Positions 1-7,079 of a stretch of 64,000 nucleotides of DNA are shown here, one piece after another (position 1 is the stretch's first letter; each line of letters starts with the position of its first letter). The position numbers were made by a program, and so were the translations under genes. The notes under the pieces were generated by a model. The model was not told the origin of the DNA. It saw only the letters and a list, made by a program, of their open reading frames with translations, and made no database searches. This stretch comes from Nocardioides conyzicola (lineage in GTDB: Bacteria; Actinomycetota; Actinomycetes; Propionibacteriales; Nocardioidaceae), in NCBI RefSeq assembly GCF_039543825.1, contig NZ_BAABKM010000004.1:124001-188000 (forward strand). The letters are read 5' to 3'.

Positions 1-196
1 CGACGGCGGCCCCAAGGCGTTCATGGGCGCCGCCCCGCCCGAGGGTGACCAGGTGCACCGCTACTTCTTCGTCGTGCACGCCGTGAAGGAGGAGTCCCTC
101 GGGGTCGACTCCGACGCCTCGCCCGCGGTCGTCTCGTTCAACCTGGCCTTCAAGACCGCCGGCCGCGCCATCCTCCACGGCACCTACCAGCACTAG
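1..196 (+). CDS. PEBP/YbhB-YbcL family protein, C-terminal part
   Basis: This is the 3' end of a gene that begins before the window; about 64 codons are visible, read from base 2 and ending at the TAG at 194-196. The residues HRYFFVVHAV followed by SFNLAFKTAGRAILHG match the C-terminal core of the phosphatidylethanolamine-binding protein (Raf-kinase-inhibitor-like) family, a small cytosolic fold of poorly defined role in bacteria. The stop lies 10 bases before the next start, so it may be co-transcribed with the ligase and amidohydrolase genes that follow. The family call is good; the function is not known. Confidence 0.8.
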   Translation, partial: DGGPKAFMGAAPPEGDQVHRYFFVVHAVKEESLGVDSDASPAVVSFNLAFKTAGRAILHGTYQH

Positions 197-206
197 ACAG
201 GGCACC

Positions 207-1538
207 ATGACCCACACCGATGCCGACCTCGCGGCGTACGTCGAGGAGCTCACCGGGCAGGGCGTCCGGCTGGTCGGCGGGTCGGTGGTGGACATGGGCG
301 GCGTCGCCCGCGCGAAGTACGTCCCGACCGCGCGGCTGGCGGCGTTCCACCGCGTCGGCATGGGCGCCTCGCCGTGCTGGAGCGTCTTCTGCGTCGACGG
401 CAACATCGCGTTCACGCCGGAGCTCAACGTGGTCGGCGACCTGCGGATCCCGATCGACCCCGCCGAGCTGCGGGTCGTGGAGGACGGCGTGGCCTGGGCC
501 CCGGGCGAGCTCCACGACCAGGACGGCGACAGCAACGACATGTGTGCCCGGTCGGCCCTCCGGCGCACGGTCGCCACGACGGAGGCGGCCGGCCTGACAG
601 CGCTCGTGGGCGCCGAGCTGGAGTGCACCCTGCTCGGGCCCGACGGAGGGCACGCGACGACGGGAGCCCGGTCGCCGTACGGGCTGCGCACCTCGCTGGA
701 GCAGGCGGCGTTCCTCACCGACCTCGCCGAGGCGGCCGACCGGGTCGGGCTCGGCCTCGAGCAGCTGCACATGGAGTACGGCCAGGACCAGGTCGAGATC
801 TCGCTGTCGCCCGCCGACCCCGTGCGCGCCGCCGACGACGTGATCCTCGCGCGGCTCGTGCTCGGCAGGACCGCTGCCCGGCACGGGATGCAGGTGTCCT
901 TCTCCCCGCTGCCGTTCACGGGCGAGGTCGGCAACGGCGCCCACCTGCACCTGTCGCTCGTCACGAGCGACGGACCGGTCTTCGGCGGCGGCAGCGGACC
1001 GCACGGCCTGACCCCCGCCGGCGAGGCGGCGATCGCGGGGATCCTCGACGCGCTGCCCGGCCTGGTCGGGGTGTACGCCGGCTCGGTGCTGTCCGCCGCA
1101 CGGCTGCAGCCCGGCAACTGGTCCGGCGCCGCGCTCTGCTGGGGCCTGGAGAACCGCGAGGCCGCCGTACGCCTGGTCGCCGGCGGGCCGGCCAGCGCCC
1201 ACGGCGCCAACGTCGAGCTCAAGGTGGTCGACCCGAGCGCCAATCCCTACCTCGCGGTCGCCGCCCTGCTCGGCAGCGCGCTCCACGGCATCGAGGCCGG
1301 CCTGCCGCTGCCGCCCGAGGTCCCGGACGACCCGAAGGGCACGACCGGCCTGCCGTCCCTGCCCGCGGGCCAGGCCGCGGCGCTCGACGCCTTCGCCGCG
1401 TCGCCGATCGCCCGCCGGTTCCTCGGCGACCCGATCGTCGCCGGGCTGCTCGCGGTCCGTCGCTACGAGGTCGAGACCTTCCCCGACCCGTCCGCGCCGG
1501 AGGTCGCCGAGGCGCTCAGGCTCTCCTGGAGCTGCTGA
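207..1538 (+). CDS. Glutamine synthetase-like ligase (GlnA/FluG C-terminal type)
   Basis: A 443-residue glutamine-synthetase-fold protein. The catalytic beta-grasp and ATP-binding signatures are recognisable: GNGAHLHLSL near residue 246 (the GxGxHxHxS motif), an NREAAVRL segment, and VELKVVDPSANPYL near residue 337. It lacks features of a true nitrogen-assimilating GlnA, such as a C-terminal adenylylation loop, so I expect an amine ligase forming a gamma-glutamyl amide. The stop codon directly abuts the GTG of an amidohydrolase. In fungal FluG and some bacterial proteins these two domains are one polypeptide, so the pair probably acts in one pathway. The substrate is unknown. ATG at 207 is the only sensible start. 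Confidence 0.85.
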   Translation: MTHTDADLAAYVEELTGQGVRLVGGSVVDMGGVARAKYVPTARLAAFHRVGMGASPCWSVFCVDGNIAFTPELNVVGDLRIPIDPAELRVVEDGVAWAPGELHDQDGDSNDMCARSALRRTVATTEAAGLTALVGAELECTLLGPDGGHATTGARSPYGLRTSLEQAAFLTDLAEAADRVGLGLEQLHMEYGQDQVEISLSPADPVRAADDVILARLVLGRTAARHGMQVSFSPLPFTGEVGNGAHLHLSLVTSDGPVFGGGSGPHGLTPAGEAAIAGILDALPGLVGVYAGSVLSAARLQPGNWSGAALCWGLENREAAVRLVAGGPASAHGANVELKVVDPSANPYLAVAALLGSALHGIEAGLPLPPEVPDDPKGTTGLPSLPAGQAAALDAFAASPIARRFLGDPIVAGLLAVRRYEVETFPDPSAPEVAEALRLSWSC

Positions 1539-2612
1539 GTGGCCGTCCCCGACGAGCTCGCGGAGCACCTCCGCACCGTGCGGCTGGTCGACCACCACGT
1601 CCACGGGTGGTTCACGTCCCCCGGCGACCGTCCGTCGTTCGAGGCGGCGCTCAACGAGGGGTCCCCCGGCCCCGTGCCGGCCTGGATGTCGGGCTTCGAC
1701 CTGCCCGTCGGGCTCGCCGTACGCCGGTGGTGCGCTCCCCTCCTGGGGCTGCCTGCCCTCGCCTCCGCCGACGACTACTGGGCGGCGCGGAGCGCGACGC
1801 CGTACGACGAGCTGGTGCGGACGTTCGTCGAGGCCGCCGGTGTCGAGCACTGGGTCGTGGACAACGGGCTCACGCCCGGCCTGCTCGACCTGCCCGAGCC
1901 GCGGTCGGAGGTCGTGCGGCTGGAGGTGCTCCTCGAGGAGGTGATCGGCGCCGACGACGTGCCCGGTGCGTTCCGGGCCCGCCTCGACGACGCGGCGGTC
2001 CGGGCAGTGGGCACGAAGACGATCGCGGCGTACCGGACCGGGCTGGACATCGACTGGTCGCGCCCCACCGACGCCGCCGTGGTCGCCGCCGCCCTGGCCT
2101 CGGGTCCTCGGGTGGTCGACCCGCTGCTGGTCGCGTTCGTCGTGCACGAGGCCGCTGCCCGCGGGCTCCCGCTCCAGGTCCACACCGGCCTCGGCGACCG
2201 CGACCTCGACCTGCGCCGTGCCGACCCGCTGCACCTGCTGCCGCTGCTCCGCACCGTCGAGGTGCCCGTGCTGCTGCTGCACTGCTACCCGTTCCACCGC
2301 CAGGCGGGCTACCTGGCGCAGGCCTTCGACCACGTCTCGTTCGACGTCGGGCTGGCGGTCAACCACCTCGGCGCGCGCTCGGTCGAGCTCGTCGCCGAGT
2401 CGCTCGAGCTGGCGCCGTACGCCAAGCAGCTCTACTCGTCGGACGCGTACGGCGTCCCGGAGCTCCACGTCCTGGGCTCGCTGCTGTGGCGGCGCGCGAT
2501 GGGCGAGGTCCTCGGTGGCTGGCTCGCCCGCGGTGACTGCGGTCTGGACGACGCCGTCCGGATCGTCGACCTGGTCGCCGCCGGCAACGCGCGTCGCGTC
2601 TACGGGCTCTGA
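1539..2612 (+). CDS. Amidohydrolase 2 family metal-dependent hydrolase (FluG N-terminal type)
   Basis: A 357-residue TIM-barrel amidohydrolase starting at a GTG that touches the stop of the preceding ligase with no gap. Metal ligands are visible: VDHHVHG at the N-terminus (HxH), a His in LQVHTGLGD, a His in LLLHCYPFH, and an Asp in YSSDAYG near the C-terminus. The order and spacing match the N-terminal domain of FluG-type proteins. Zero-gap coupling with a glutamine-synthetase-like gene implies coordinated expression. Plausible chemistry is hydrolysis or decarboxylation of a compound made or consumed by the ligase. The real substrate cannot be read from the sequence. Confidence 0.8.
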   Translation: MAVPDELAEHLRTVRLVDHHVHGWFTSPGDRPSFEAALNEGSPGPVPAWMSGFDLPVGLAVRRWCAPLLGLPALASADDYWAARSATPYDELVRTFVEAAGVEHWVVDNGLTPGLLDLPEPRSEVVRLEVLLEEVIGADDVPGAFRARLDDAAVRAVGTKTIAAYRTGLDIDWSRPTDAAVVAAALASGPRVVDPLLVAFVVHEAAARGLPLQVHTGLGDRDLDLRRADPLHLLPLLRTVEVPVLLLHCYPFHRQAGYLAQAFDHVSFDVGLAVNHLGARSVELVAESLELAPYAKQLYSSDAYGVPELHVLGSLLWRRAMGEVLGGWLARGDCGLDDAVRIVDLVAAGNARRVYGL

Positions 2613-2624
2613 GCCCGGCGGGAA

Positions 2625-2640
2625 CCCCGCGACCGCGGGG
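2625..2640 (+). terminator. GC-rich hairpin after the amidohydrolase gene
   Basis: CCCCGCG and CGCGGGG form a perfect 7-bp stem with a 2-nt loop, 12 bases after the amidohydrolase stop. There is no T-tract. It may slow or end transcription, or protect the mRNA 3' end, before the lipoprotein gene that starts 15 bases later. Confidence 0.35.
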
Positions 2641-2654
2641 CCCGTCCCACCCCC

Positions 2655-3377
2655 ATGGCACGACGACCCGGACGGATCCTGAGCGCGGTCGGCCTGCTGG
2701 CGCTGACAGCGCTCACCGCCTGCACGCCTGCCGAGGACTGCTGTGCCGCCCCGGTGCGCTCCGTCGCGTCGCCGCCTGCGGGCATGCGCTGGCAGGGAGC
2801 CGACGACGTGGTCGTGGCCGTCCCCGAGGAGTGGACGACGCTCACCGACCCCTGTCAGACGACCCGGGAGCCCGCCGTCCGGATCGACGGACCCGTCGAC
2901 CGCCCGGTGCCGTGCCCCCTGCCTCGCAGCCGACCGTCGGGGCTGGTGGTCGCCCCCGACGACCTGGGCGCACTGCCCGCCCCCGACACCCTCCGGCACC
3001 GCACCGAGGTCGACGGGATGACGGTGCGCCACGGCGGCGTGCGCTGCAGCGCCGGTGCGAACGGCCCGTGCACCCTCACGTTCACGGTGCCGACCGTCCA
3101 CCTGACCTTCGAGGTCGGCTACCTCGGACCGCACCCGAGACGGTTCGTCGAGCGGATGATGCGGTCACTGACGGCCCTGCCCGCCGGCTCCACGACCGTG
3201 CCGGTCGTGCCGCTCGGGACCTCCGACGACGACGCGGTCGCACTGCTCGAGGAGGCCGGGCTCGTCGGCGAGGCACCCGACGTGGACTTCCCGCACTACG
3301 TCACCGGCACCCGGCCGGCAGCGGGCCTCGTCGTGCCGGCCAGGTCCTCGATCGAGCTCGAGGTCGGCGACGGCTGA
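2655..3377 (+). CDS. Secreted lipoprotein with C-terminal PASTA-like domain
   Basis: A 240-residue exported protein. The N-terminus has two arginines, a hydrophobic stretch and a lipobox ending LTAC at about residue 23, so the mature protein should be a lipidated surface protein. The middle part is rich in Pro and Cys (several Cys pairs, suggesting disulfides) and matches nothing I recognise. The last ~60 residues, from VPVVPLG through DDAVALLEEAGLVG to PAAGLVVPARS, follow the PASTA pattern that binds peptidoglycan or muropeptides in Ser/Thr kinases and penicillin-binding proteins. A lone PASTA lipoprotein could be a cell-wall sensor or anchor. It converges on the flavin reductase gene with 12 bases between stops. 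Confidence 0.7.
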   Translation: MARRPGRILSAVGLLALTALTACTPAEDCCAAPVRSVASPPAGMRWQGADDVVVAVPEEWTTLTDPCQTTREPAVRIDGPVDRPVPCPLPRSRPSGLVVAPDDLGALPAPDTLRHRTEVDGMTVRHGGVRCSAGANGPCTLTFTVPTVHLTFEVGYLGPHPRRFVERMMRSLTALPAGSTTVPVVPLGTSDDDAVALLEEAGLVGEAPDVDFPHYVTGTRPAAGLVVPARSSIELEVGDG

Positions 3378-3389
3378 CGCCGTACGACG

Positions 3390-4007
3390 TCAGCGGCCGG
3401 AGGCCTCGCGCAGCAGCTGGTCGAAGGGCGTCGGCTCGGCGAACTCGTCCGCCACCGTCCGACGCCGGCTGCCGGCGCCGTCGACCGGGCTGACCTTGCC
3501 CATGAGCAGGGCCAGCTCGCCCGCGGCTCGGACCACCCGGGCGTCGAGGTCGGTGCCGGCGAAGTCCTCGGTCGCGGCGAAGACGCCGGTCGGCACGACC
3601 ACCGCGCGCAGGTAGGCGAAGAGCGGCCGGAGCGCGTGCTCCAGCACCAGCGAGTGCCGGGCCGTGCCTGCGGTGGCGGCGACCAGCACCGGCTTCCCGT
3701 CCAGCGCCCCGGTCTCCAGCACGTCGAAGAACGACTTGAAGAGACCGGAGTACGACGCCGAGAAGACCGGCGTCACGACGATCAGCCCGTCGGCCACGCG
3801 GACGGCGTCCTGGGCCGCGGCCAGCTCGGCACCGGGGAACCCGGTCAGCAGCTGGTCGGTGACCTGGTGGGCCAGGTCGCGCAGCTCGACGTGGGTGACC
3901 TCGACGTCCTCCAGCGCCTCGACCGTCGCGGCGGTGAGCCGGTCGGCGAGCAGCCTGGTGGACGACGGGACGCTCAGTCCCGCGCTGATGACGACGAGCC
4001 TCGTCAT
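3390..4007 (-). CDS. NAD(P)H-dependent FMN reductase (partner of LLM monooxygenase)
   Basis: A 205-residue flavodoxin-like reductase. The N-terminal MTRLVVISAGLSVPSSTRLL carries the phosphate-binding loop (GxSxPSxTR), and VVTPVFSASYSGLFKSFFD is the flavin-ring segment of the SsuE/MsuE and CE1759-type NADPH-dependent FMN reductases. Its ATG overlaps the stop of the upstream LLM flavin oxidoreductase in an ATGA arrangement, so the two are translationally coupled. By family logic this protein supplies reduced FMN to the LLM monooxygenase, a two-component system typically used on sulfonates, aromatic or other small organics. The substrate is not deducible. Confidence 0.88.
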   Translation of the reverse strand: MTRLVVISAGLSVPSSTRLLADRLTAATVEALEDVEVTHVELRDLAHQVTDQLLTGFPGAELAAAQDAVRVADGLIVVTPVFSASYSGLFKSFFDVLETGALDGKPVLVAATAGTARHSLVLEHALRPLFAYLRAVVVPTGVFAATEDFAGTDLDARVVRAAGELALLMGKVSPVDGAGSRRRTVADEFAEPTPFDQLLREASGR

Positions 4008-5146
4008 GCGGAGACCTCCTCGCGGTCGGTGGTGCCGGTGACGTCGTCGACCGCGTGCACGGTCGAGTCGTGGGCGCCGCCCGCGGCGGCGACCAGGGAC
4101 GCGTGGGTGGGCGCGTCCGGGACGTGCGCCGGCCGCCCCTCGGCCATGCCCTTGCGCAGCTCCGGCAGGAGCTCGCCGAGCAGGTCGAGCTGCTCGAGCA
4201 CCGTCTTCAGCGGCAGGCCCGCGTGGTCGACCAGGAAGAGCTGGCGCTGGTAGTGCCCGACGTAGTCACGGAAGCCGAGCGTCCGCTCGAGCACCTGCTG
4301 GGGGGAACCGACCGTCAGCGGGGTCGCCTCGGTGAAGTCCTCCAGCGAGGGGCCGTGGCCGTAGACGGGCGCGTTGTCGAAGTACGGACGGAACTCGTTG
4401 ACGGCCTCCTGGCTGTTCTTCCTCATGAAGAACTGCCCGCCGAGGCCGACGATGGCCTGGTCGGCGGTGCCGTGGCCGTAGTGCTCGAACCGGCGGCGGT
4501 AGAGCTCGACCATCTGCTTGGTGTGGCCGGCCGGCCAGAAGATGTGGTTGTGGAAGAAGCCGTCGCCGTAGTACGCCGCCTGCTCGGCGATCTCGGGGCT
4601 GCGGATCGAGCCGTGCCACACGAACGGCGCGACGCCGTCCAGGGGGCGCGGGGTCGAGGTGTAGCCCTGGAGAGGCGTACGGAACCGGCCCTCCCAGGTG
4701 ACGATCTCCTCGTCCCACAGACGGCGCAGGAGCGCGTAGTTCTCGACCGCCAGGTTGATGCCGTCGCGGATGTCCTTGCCGAACCACGGGTAGACCGGGC
4801 CGGTGTTGCCGCGGCCCATCATGAGGTCGACGCGACCATCGGTGAGGTGCTGGATCTTGGCGTAGTCCTCGGCGATCAGCACCGGGTCGGTCGTGGTGAT
4901 CAGCGTCGTGGCCGTCGACAGGATGATGTTCTCGGTCTGGGCGCCGATGTAGGCGAGGGTCGCGGTCGGGTTGGACGCGATGAACGGCGGGTTGTGGTGC
5001 TCGCCCGTGGCGAACACGTCGAGGCCGATCTCCTCCGCCTTCTTGGCGATGGCGACGGTCGCCTTGATCCGCTCGTGCTCTGTCGGCGTCCGACCCGTGG
5101 TGGGGTCCGCCGTGACGTCGCCGACGGTGAAGATGCCGAACTGCAT
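4004..5146 (-). CDS. LLM-class flavin-dependent oxidoreductase (CE1758 family-like)
   Basis: A 380-residue luciferase-like monooxygenase. Visible family features are the N-terminal MQFGIFTVGD strand, GLDVFATGEHHNPPF (the conserved E-H pair near residue 50), LMMGRGNTGPVYPWFG near residue 110 and a C-terminal LFLVDHAGLPL segment. It should oxidise a small substrate with O2 and FMNH2 delivered by the downstream reductase, with which it overlaps by 4 bases. A good Shine-Dalgarno (AGGAG) lies 8-12 bases before the ATG, so unlike many neighbours it has a leader. An inverted repeat at 5186-5203 lies in its promoter region and may be an operator. Confidence 0.88.
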   Translation of the reverse strand: MQFGIFTVGDVTADPTTGRTPTEHERIKATVAIAKKAEEIGLDVFATGEHHNPPFIASNPTATLAYIGAQTENIILSTATTLITTTDPVLIAEDYAKIQHLTDGRVDLMMGRGNTGPVYPWFGKDIRDGINLAVENYALLRRLWDEEIVTWEGRFRTPLQGYTSTPRPLDGVAPFVWHGSIRSPEIAEQAAYYGDGFFHNHIFWPAGHTKQMVELYRRRFEHYGHGTADQAIVGLGGQFFMRKNSQEAVNEFRPYFDNAPVYGHGPSLEDFTEATPLTVGSPQQVLERTLGFRDYVGHYQRQLFLVDHAGLPLKTVLEQLDLLGELLPELRKGMAEGRPAHVPDAPTHASLVAAAGGAHDSTVHAVDDVTGTTDREEVSA

Positions 5147-5185
5147 GTCCGCTCACTCCTGGAGGTAGGTGGTGGTCCGCCGATG

Positions 5186-5203
5186 TAGTTGAATGACGAA
5201 CTA
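5186..5203. promoter_or_regulatory. Possible operator in the intergenic region upstream of the LLM gene
   Basis: TAGTT, 8 bases, AACTA is an AT-rich inverted repeat inside an otherwise GC-rich intergenic stretch (5147-5251) between divergent genes. The arm length and spacing suit a MarR- or TetR-type dimer. No regulator gene is adjacent, so this remains a sequence-based suggestion. Confidence 0.3.
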
Positions 5204-5251
5204 ATCGCTCAACGACGCACGGCATCCCGGTATTCCTGCCACCATCCAAGC

Positions 5252-5851
5252 GTGACCGCACCCGCGCCGTACCGCTGTCCCGCCTGGGTCCCCGTCCTGA
5301 TCATCGTGCTGACGGTCGGCCAGCTGGCCGTCGCGGAGTGGGTGCCGGGGATCGACCGCTTCGCCGACAAGGCGTTCGGGGCGCGCCTGCTCGCCTACCC
5401 GCTGATGATGCTGCTGGTCCCCGCGCTGTGGTGGATCGTCGTCAAGCGCCGCCGGCCGGAGGAGCCTGCGCCGTACGGCGCGTTCTCGCTGATCATGCTG
5501 GGCTTCCTGGCCGACGTGACCGGCAACAGCCTGGACCTCTACGACTCGCTGACCTGGTGGGACGACATGAACCACTTCGTCAACTGGGTCTTCCTGCTGA
5601 CCGGCATCGGCCTGATCATCGGCGCACCCGTGCGGCCCGCCTGGGCGCGGGTGCTGATGATCGCCGGCCTCGGGGCGATCCTGGCCATCGGCTGGGAGCT
5701 CGGCGAGTGGTACACGTTCATCCGCCACGGCACCGAGATCGACACGGCGTACGAGGACACCCTGGGCGACGAGACCCTCGGCACCCTGGGCGCGCTGCTC
5801 GCAGGCCTGCTCGTGACGTGGCGCCTGCGCGGGTCGGACACGGTTCGATAA
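5252..5851 (+). CDS. YjdF/DUF2238-like integral membrane protein
   Basis: A 199-residue protein with about five hydrophobic helices: residues ~12-28, ~47-62, a segment around FSLIMLGFLADV, one around NWVFLLTGIGLIIG, and one at LMIAGLGAILAIGWELGEWY. It ends in a short Arg-rich tail. The SLDLYDSLTWWDDMNHFVNW segment and the GWELGEW motif resemble inner-membrane YjdF-type proteins, whose role is unknown. I place the start at GTG 5252 because the upstream frame extension is AT-richer, lacks a ribosome site and would delete the operator region. It is divergent from the LLM gene and 100 bases before the LacI gene. Confidence 0.65.
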   Translation: MTAPAPYRCPAWVPVLIIVLTVGQLAVAEWVPGIDRFADKAFGARLLAYPLMMLLVPALWWIVVKRRRPEEPAPYGAFSLIMLGFLADVTGNSLDLYDSLTWWDDMNHFVNWVFLLTGIGLIIGAPVRPAWARVLMIAGLGAILAIGWELGEWYTFIRHGTEIDTAYEDTLGDETLGTLGALLAGLLVTWRLRGSDTVR

Positions 5852-5876
5852 CGGCGACGCACCTGTCGTCGTCCCG

Positions 5877-5944
5877 CTTGCAGGCGCTCTGACCGGTTCC
5901 TGCAACCAGATGTCATGTTCTTGCAGCGCCTCGCGCGCTAGATT
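5877..5944. promoter_or_regulatory. LacI-family operator half-sites and leaderless promoter of the LacI gene
   Basis: Three copies of the half-site occur before the LacI start: CTTGCAG at 5877-5883, its complement CTGCAA at 5900-5905, and CTTGCAG at 5920-5926. A -10 box TAGATT lies at 5939-5944, six bases before the ATG at 5951, the geometry of a leaderless transcript. The same heptamer recurs as a perfect palindrome in front of the alpha-glucosidase gene, so autoregulation by the encoded LacI protein is the simplest reading. Confidence 0.7.
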
Positions 5945-5950
5945 GCCGTC

Positions 5951-6973
5951 ATGACCCGACGACTGGCCGAGGTGGCCGCCCGGGCCGGCGTCAGCGAGGC
6001 GACGGTCAGCCGCGTGCTCAACAGCAAGCCCGGCGTCTCGGACGCCACCCGCGAGACCGTGCTGACCGCGCTCGACGTGCTCGGCTACGAGCGCCCCAGC
6101 AAGTTGCGCGGCGAGCGCGCACGGCTGGTCGGCCTGGTCCTGCCCGAGCTGTCCAACCCGATCTTCCCCGCGCTGGCGGAGGTCGTGGGCGCACTGCTCT
6201 CGCAGAACGGCCTGACGCCGGTCCTGTGCACCCAGATCAACGAGGCCGGCGCGGAGGCGGCGTACGTCGACATGCTGCTCGGGCAGCAGCAGGTCGCCGG
6301 GATCATCTTCGCGGGCGGGCTCTACAGCCAGGCCGACGCCGACCACGAGCACTACGACCGGCTGGCGCGGCGCAAGCTCCCCGTCGTGCTGATCAACGCC
6401 GGCACCGAGCGGTTGCCCTTCCCGAGCATCGTGTGCGACGACGCCAGCGCGATGGAGCAGTCGCTCGAGCACCTGCGGTCGCTCGGCCACAGCCGGATCG
6501 GCCTCGTCCTCGGTCCCCGCGACCACGAGCCGTCCGTGCGCAAGCTCGCCGCAGCGCGCGCGCTCCTGGCCGTGCCCGACGAGCTCGTGGGACACAGCCA
6601 GTTCTCCCTGCAGAGCGGCCAGGCGACGGCGAGCTCCCTGGTCGGCCGGGGCGCCACCGCCCTCGTCTGTGCGAGCGACCCGCTGGCGCTCGGCGCCATC
6701 CGGGCCGTCCGCCGCGCGGGCCTTCGGGTCCCCGAGGACGTCTCCGTCATCGGGTACGACGACTCCGCGTTCATGTCGTCGGTCGAGCCGCCGCTCACGA
6801 CCGTCCGCCAGCCGATCGAGGCGATGGGGCGGGCGGCGGTCGCCGCCCTGCTGGCCCAGATCCGGGGCGAGGAGGCACCCGCCGACGAGCTGCTCTTCGA
6901 GCCCGAGCTGGTGGTCCGGCGGTCCACCCGCCCTGCAAGCGGCGCCGTCGGCGCTGCAAGATCTGAAAACTAA
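5951..6973 (+). CDS. LacI-family transcriptional repressor of the alpha-glucoside operon
   Basis: A 340-residue LacI/GalR protein. The N-terminal helix-turn-helix with hinge is textbook: LAEVAARAGVSEATVSRVLN then a hinge near residue 50. The periplasmic-binding-like sensor domain follows (GLVLPELSNPIFPALAE; later VIGYDDSAFMSSVEPPLTTVRQP). It precedes and is co-oriented with an alpha-glucosidase and sugar ABC transporter, so it should be the local repressor sensing an alpha-glucoside such as maltose, trehalose or isomaltose. The ATG at 5951 is supported by a TAGATT -10 element six bases upstream. Its own 3' end contains two CTGCAAG half-sites (6933 and 6954), so the operator array starts inside the coding region. 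Confidence 0.92.
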   Translation: MTRRLAEVAARAGVSEATVSRVLNSKPGVSDATRETVLTALDVLGYERPSKLRGERARLVGLVLPELSNPIFPALAEVVGALLSQNGLTPVLCTQINEAGAEAAYVDMLLGQQQVAGIIFAGGLYSQADADHEHYDRLARRKLPVVLINAGTERLPFPSIVCDDASAMEQSLEHLRSLGHSRIGLVLGPRDHEPSVRKLAAARALLAVPDELVGHSQFSLQSGQATASSLVGRGATALVCASDPLALGAIRAVRRAGLRVPEDVSVIGYDDSAFMSSVEPPLTTVRQPIEAMGRAAVAALLAQIRGEEAPADELLFEPELVVRRSTRPASGAVGAARSEN

Positions 6974-7020
6974 TTACGTCCTGTCAGGTTCTTGCAGAGC
7001 CCTGCAAGCACTTCTAGCGT
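6933..7020 (+). promoter_or_regulatory. Operator array and promoter of the alpha-glucosidase/sugar ABC operon
   Basis: CTGCAAG occurs at 6933-6939 and 6954-6960, 21 bases apart (two helical turns), inside the end of the LacI gene. A perfect 18-bp operator, CTTGCAG-AGCC-CTGCAAG, lies at 6991-7008. The TTGCAG of that operator also fits a -35 box, followed after 17 bases by TAGCGT (7015-7020) as -10. A repressor bound here would cover the promoter core. Confidence 0.72.
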
Positions 7021-7079
7021 TCCCGGCGCCGCCACCCCTGTGACGGCCTTCACTACCGGGAAAGCCGAGGCAGCGACGC

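Noticed and set aside
150..3134. A 994-codon open frame on the minus strand opposite the ligase, amidohydrolase and lipoprotein genes
   Set aside because: Low-complexity Arg/Gly/Val/Asp-rich translation typical of antisense frames in high-GC DNA; it is opposite three genes with clear family motifs.
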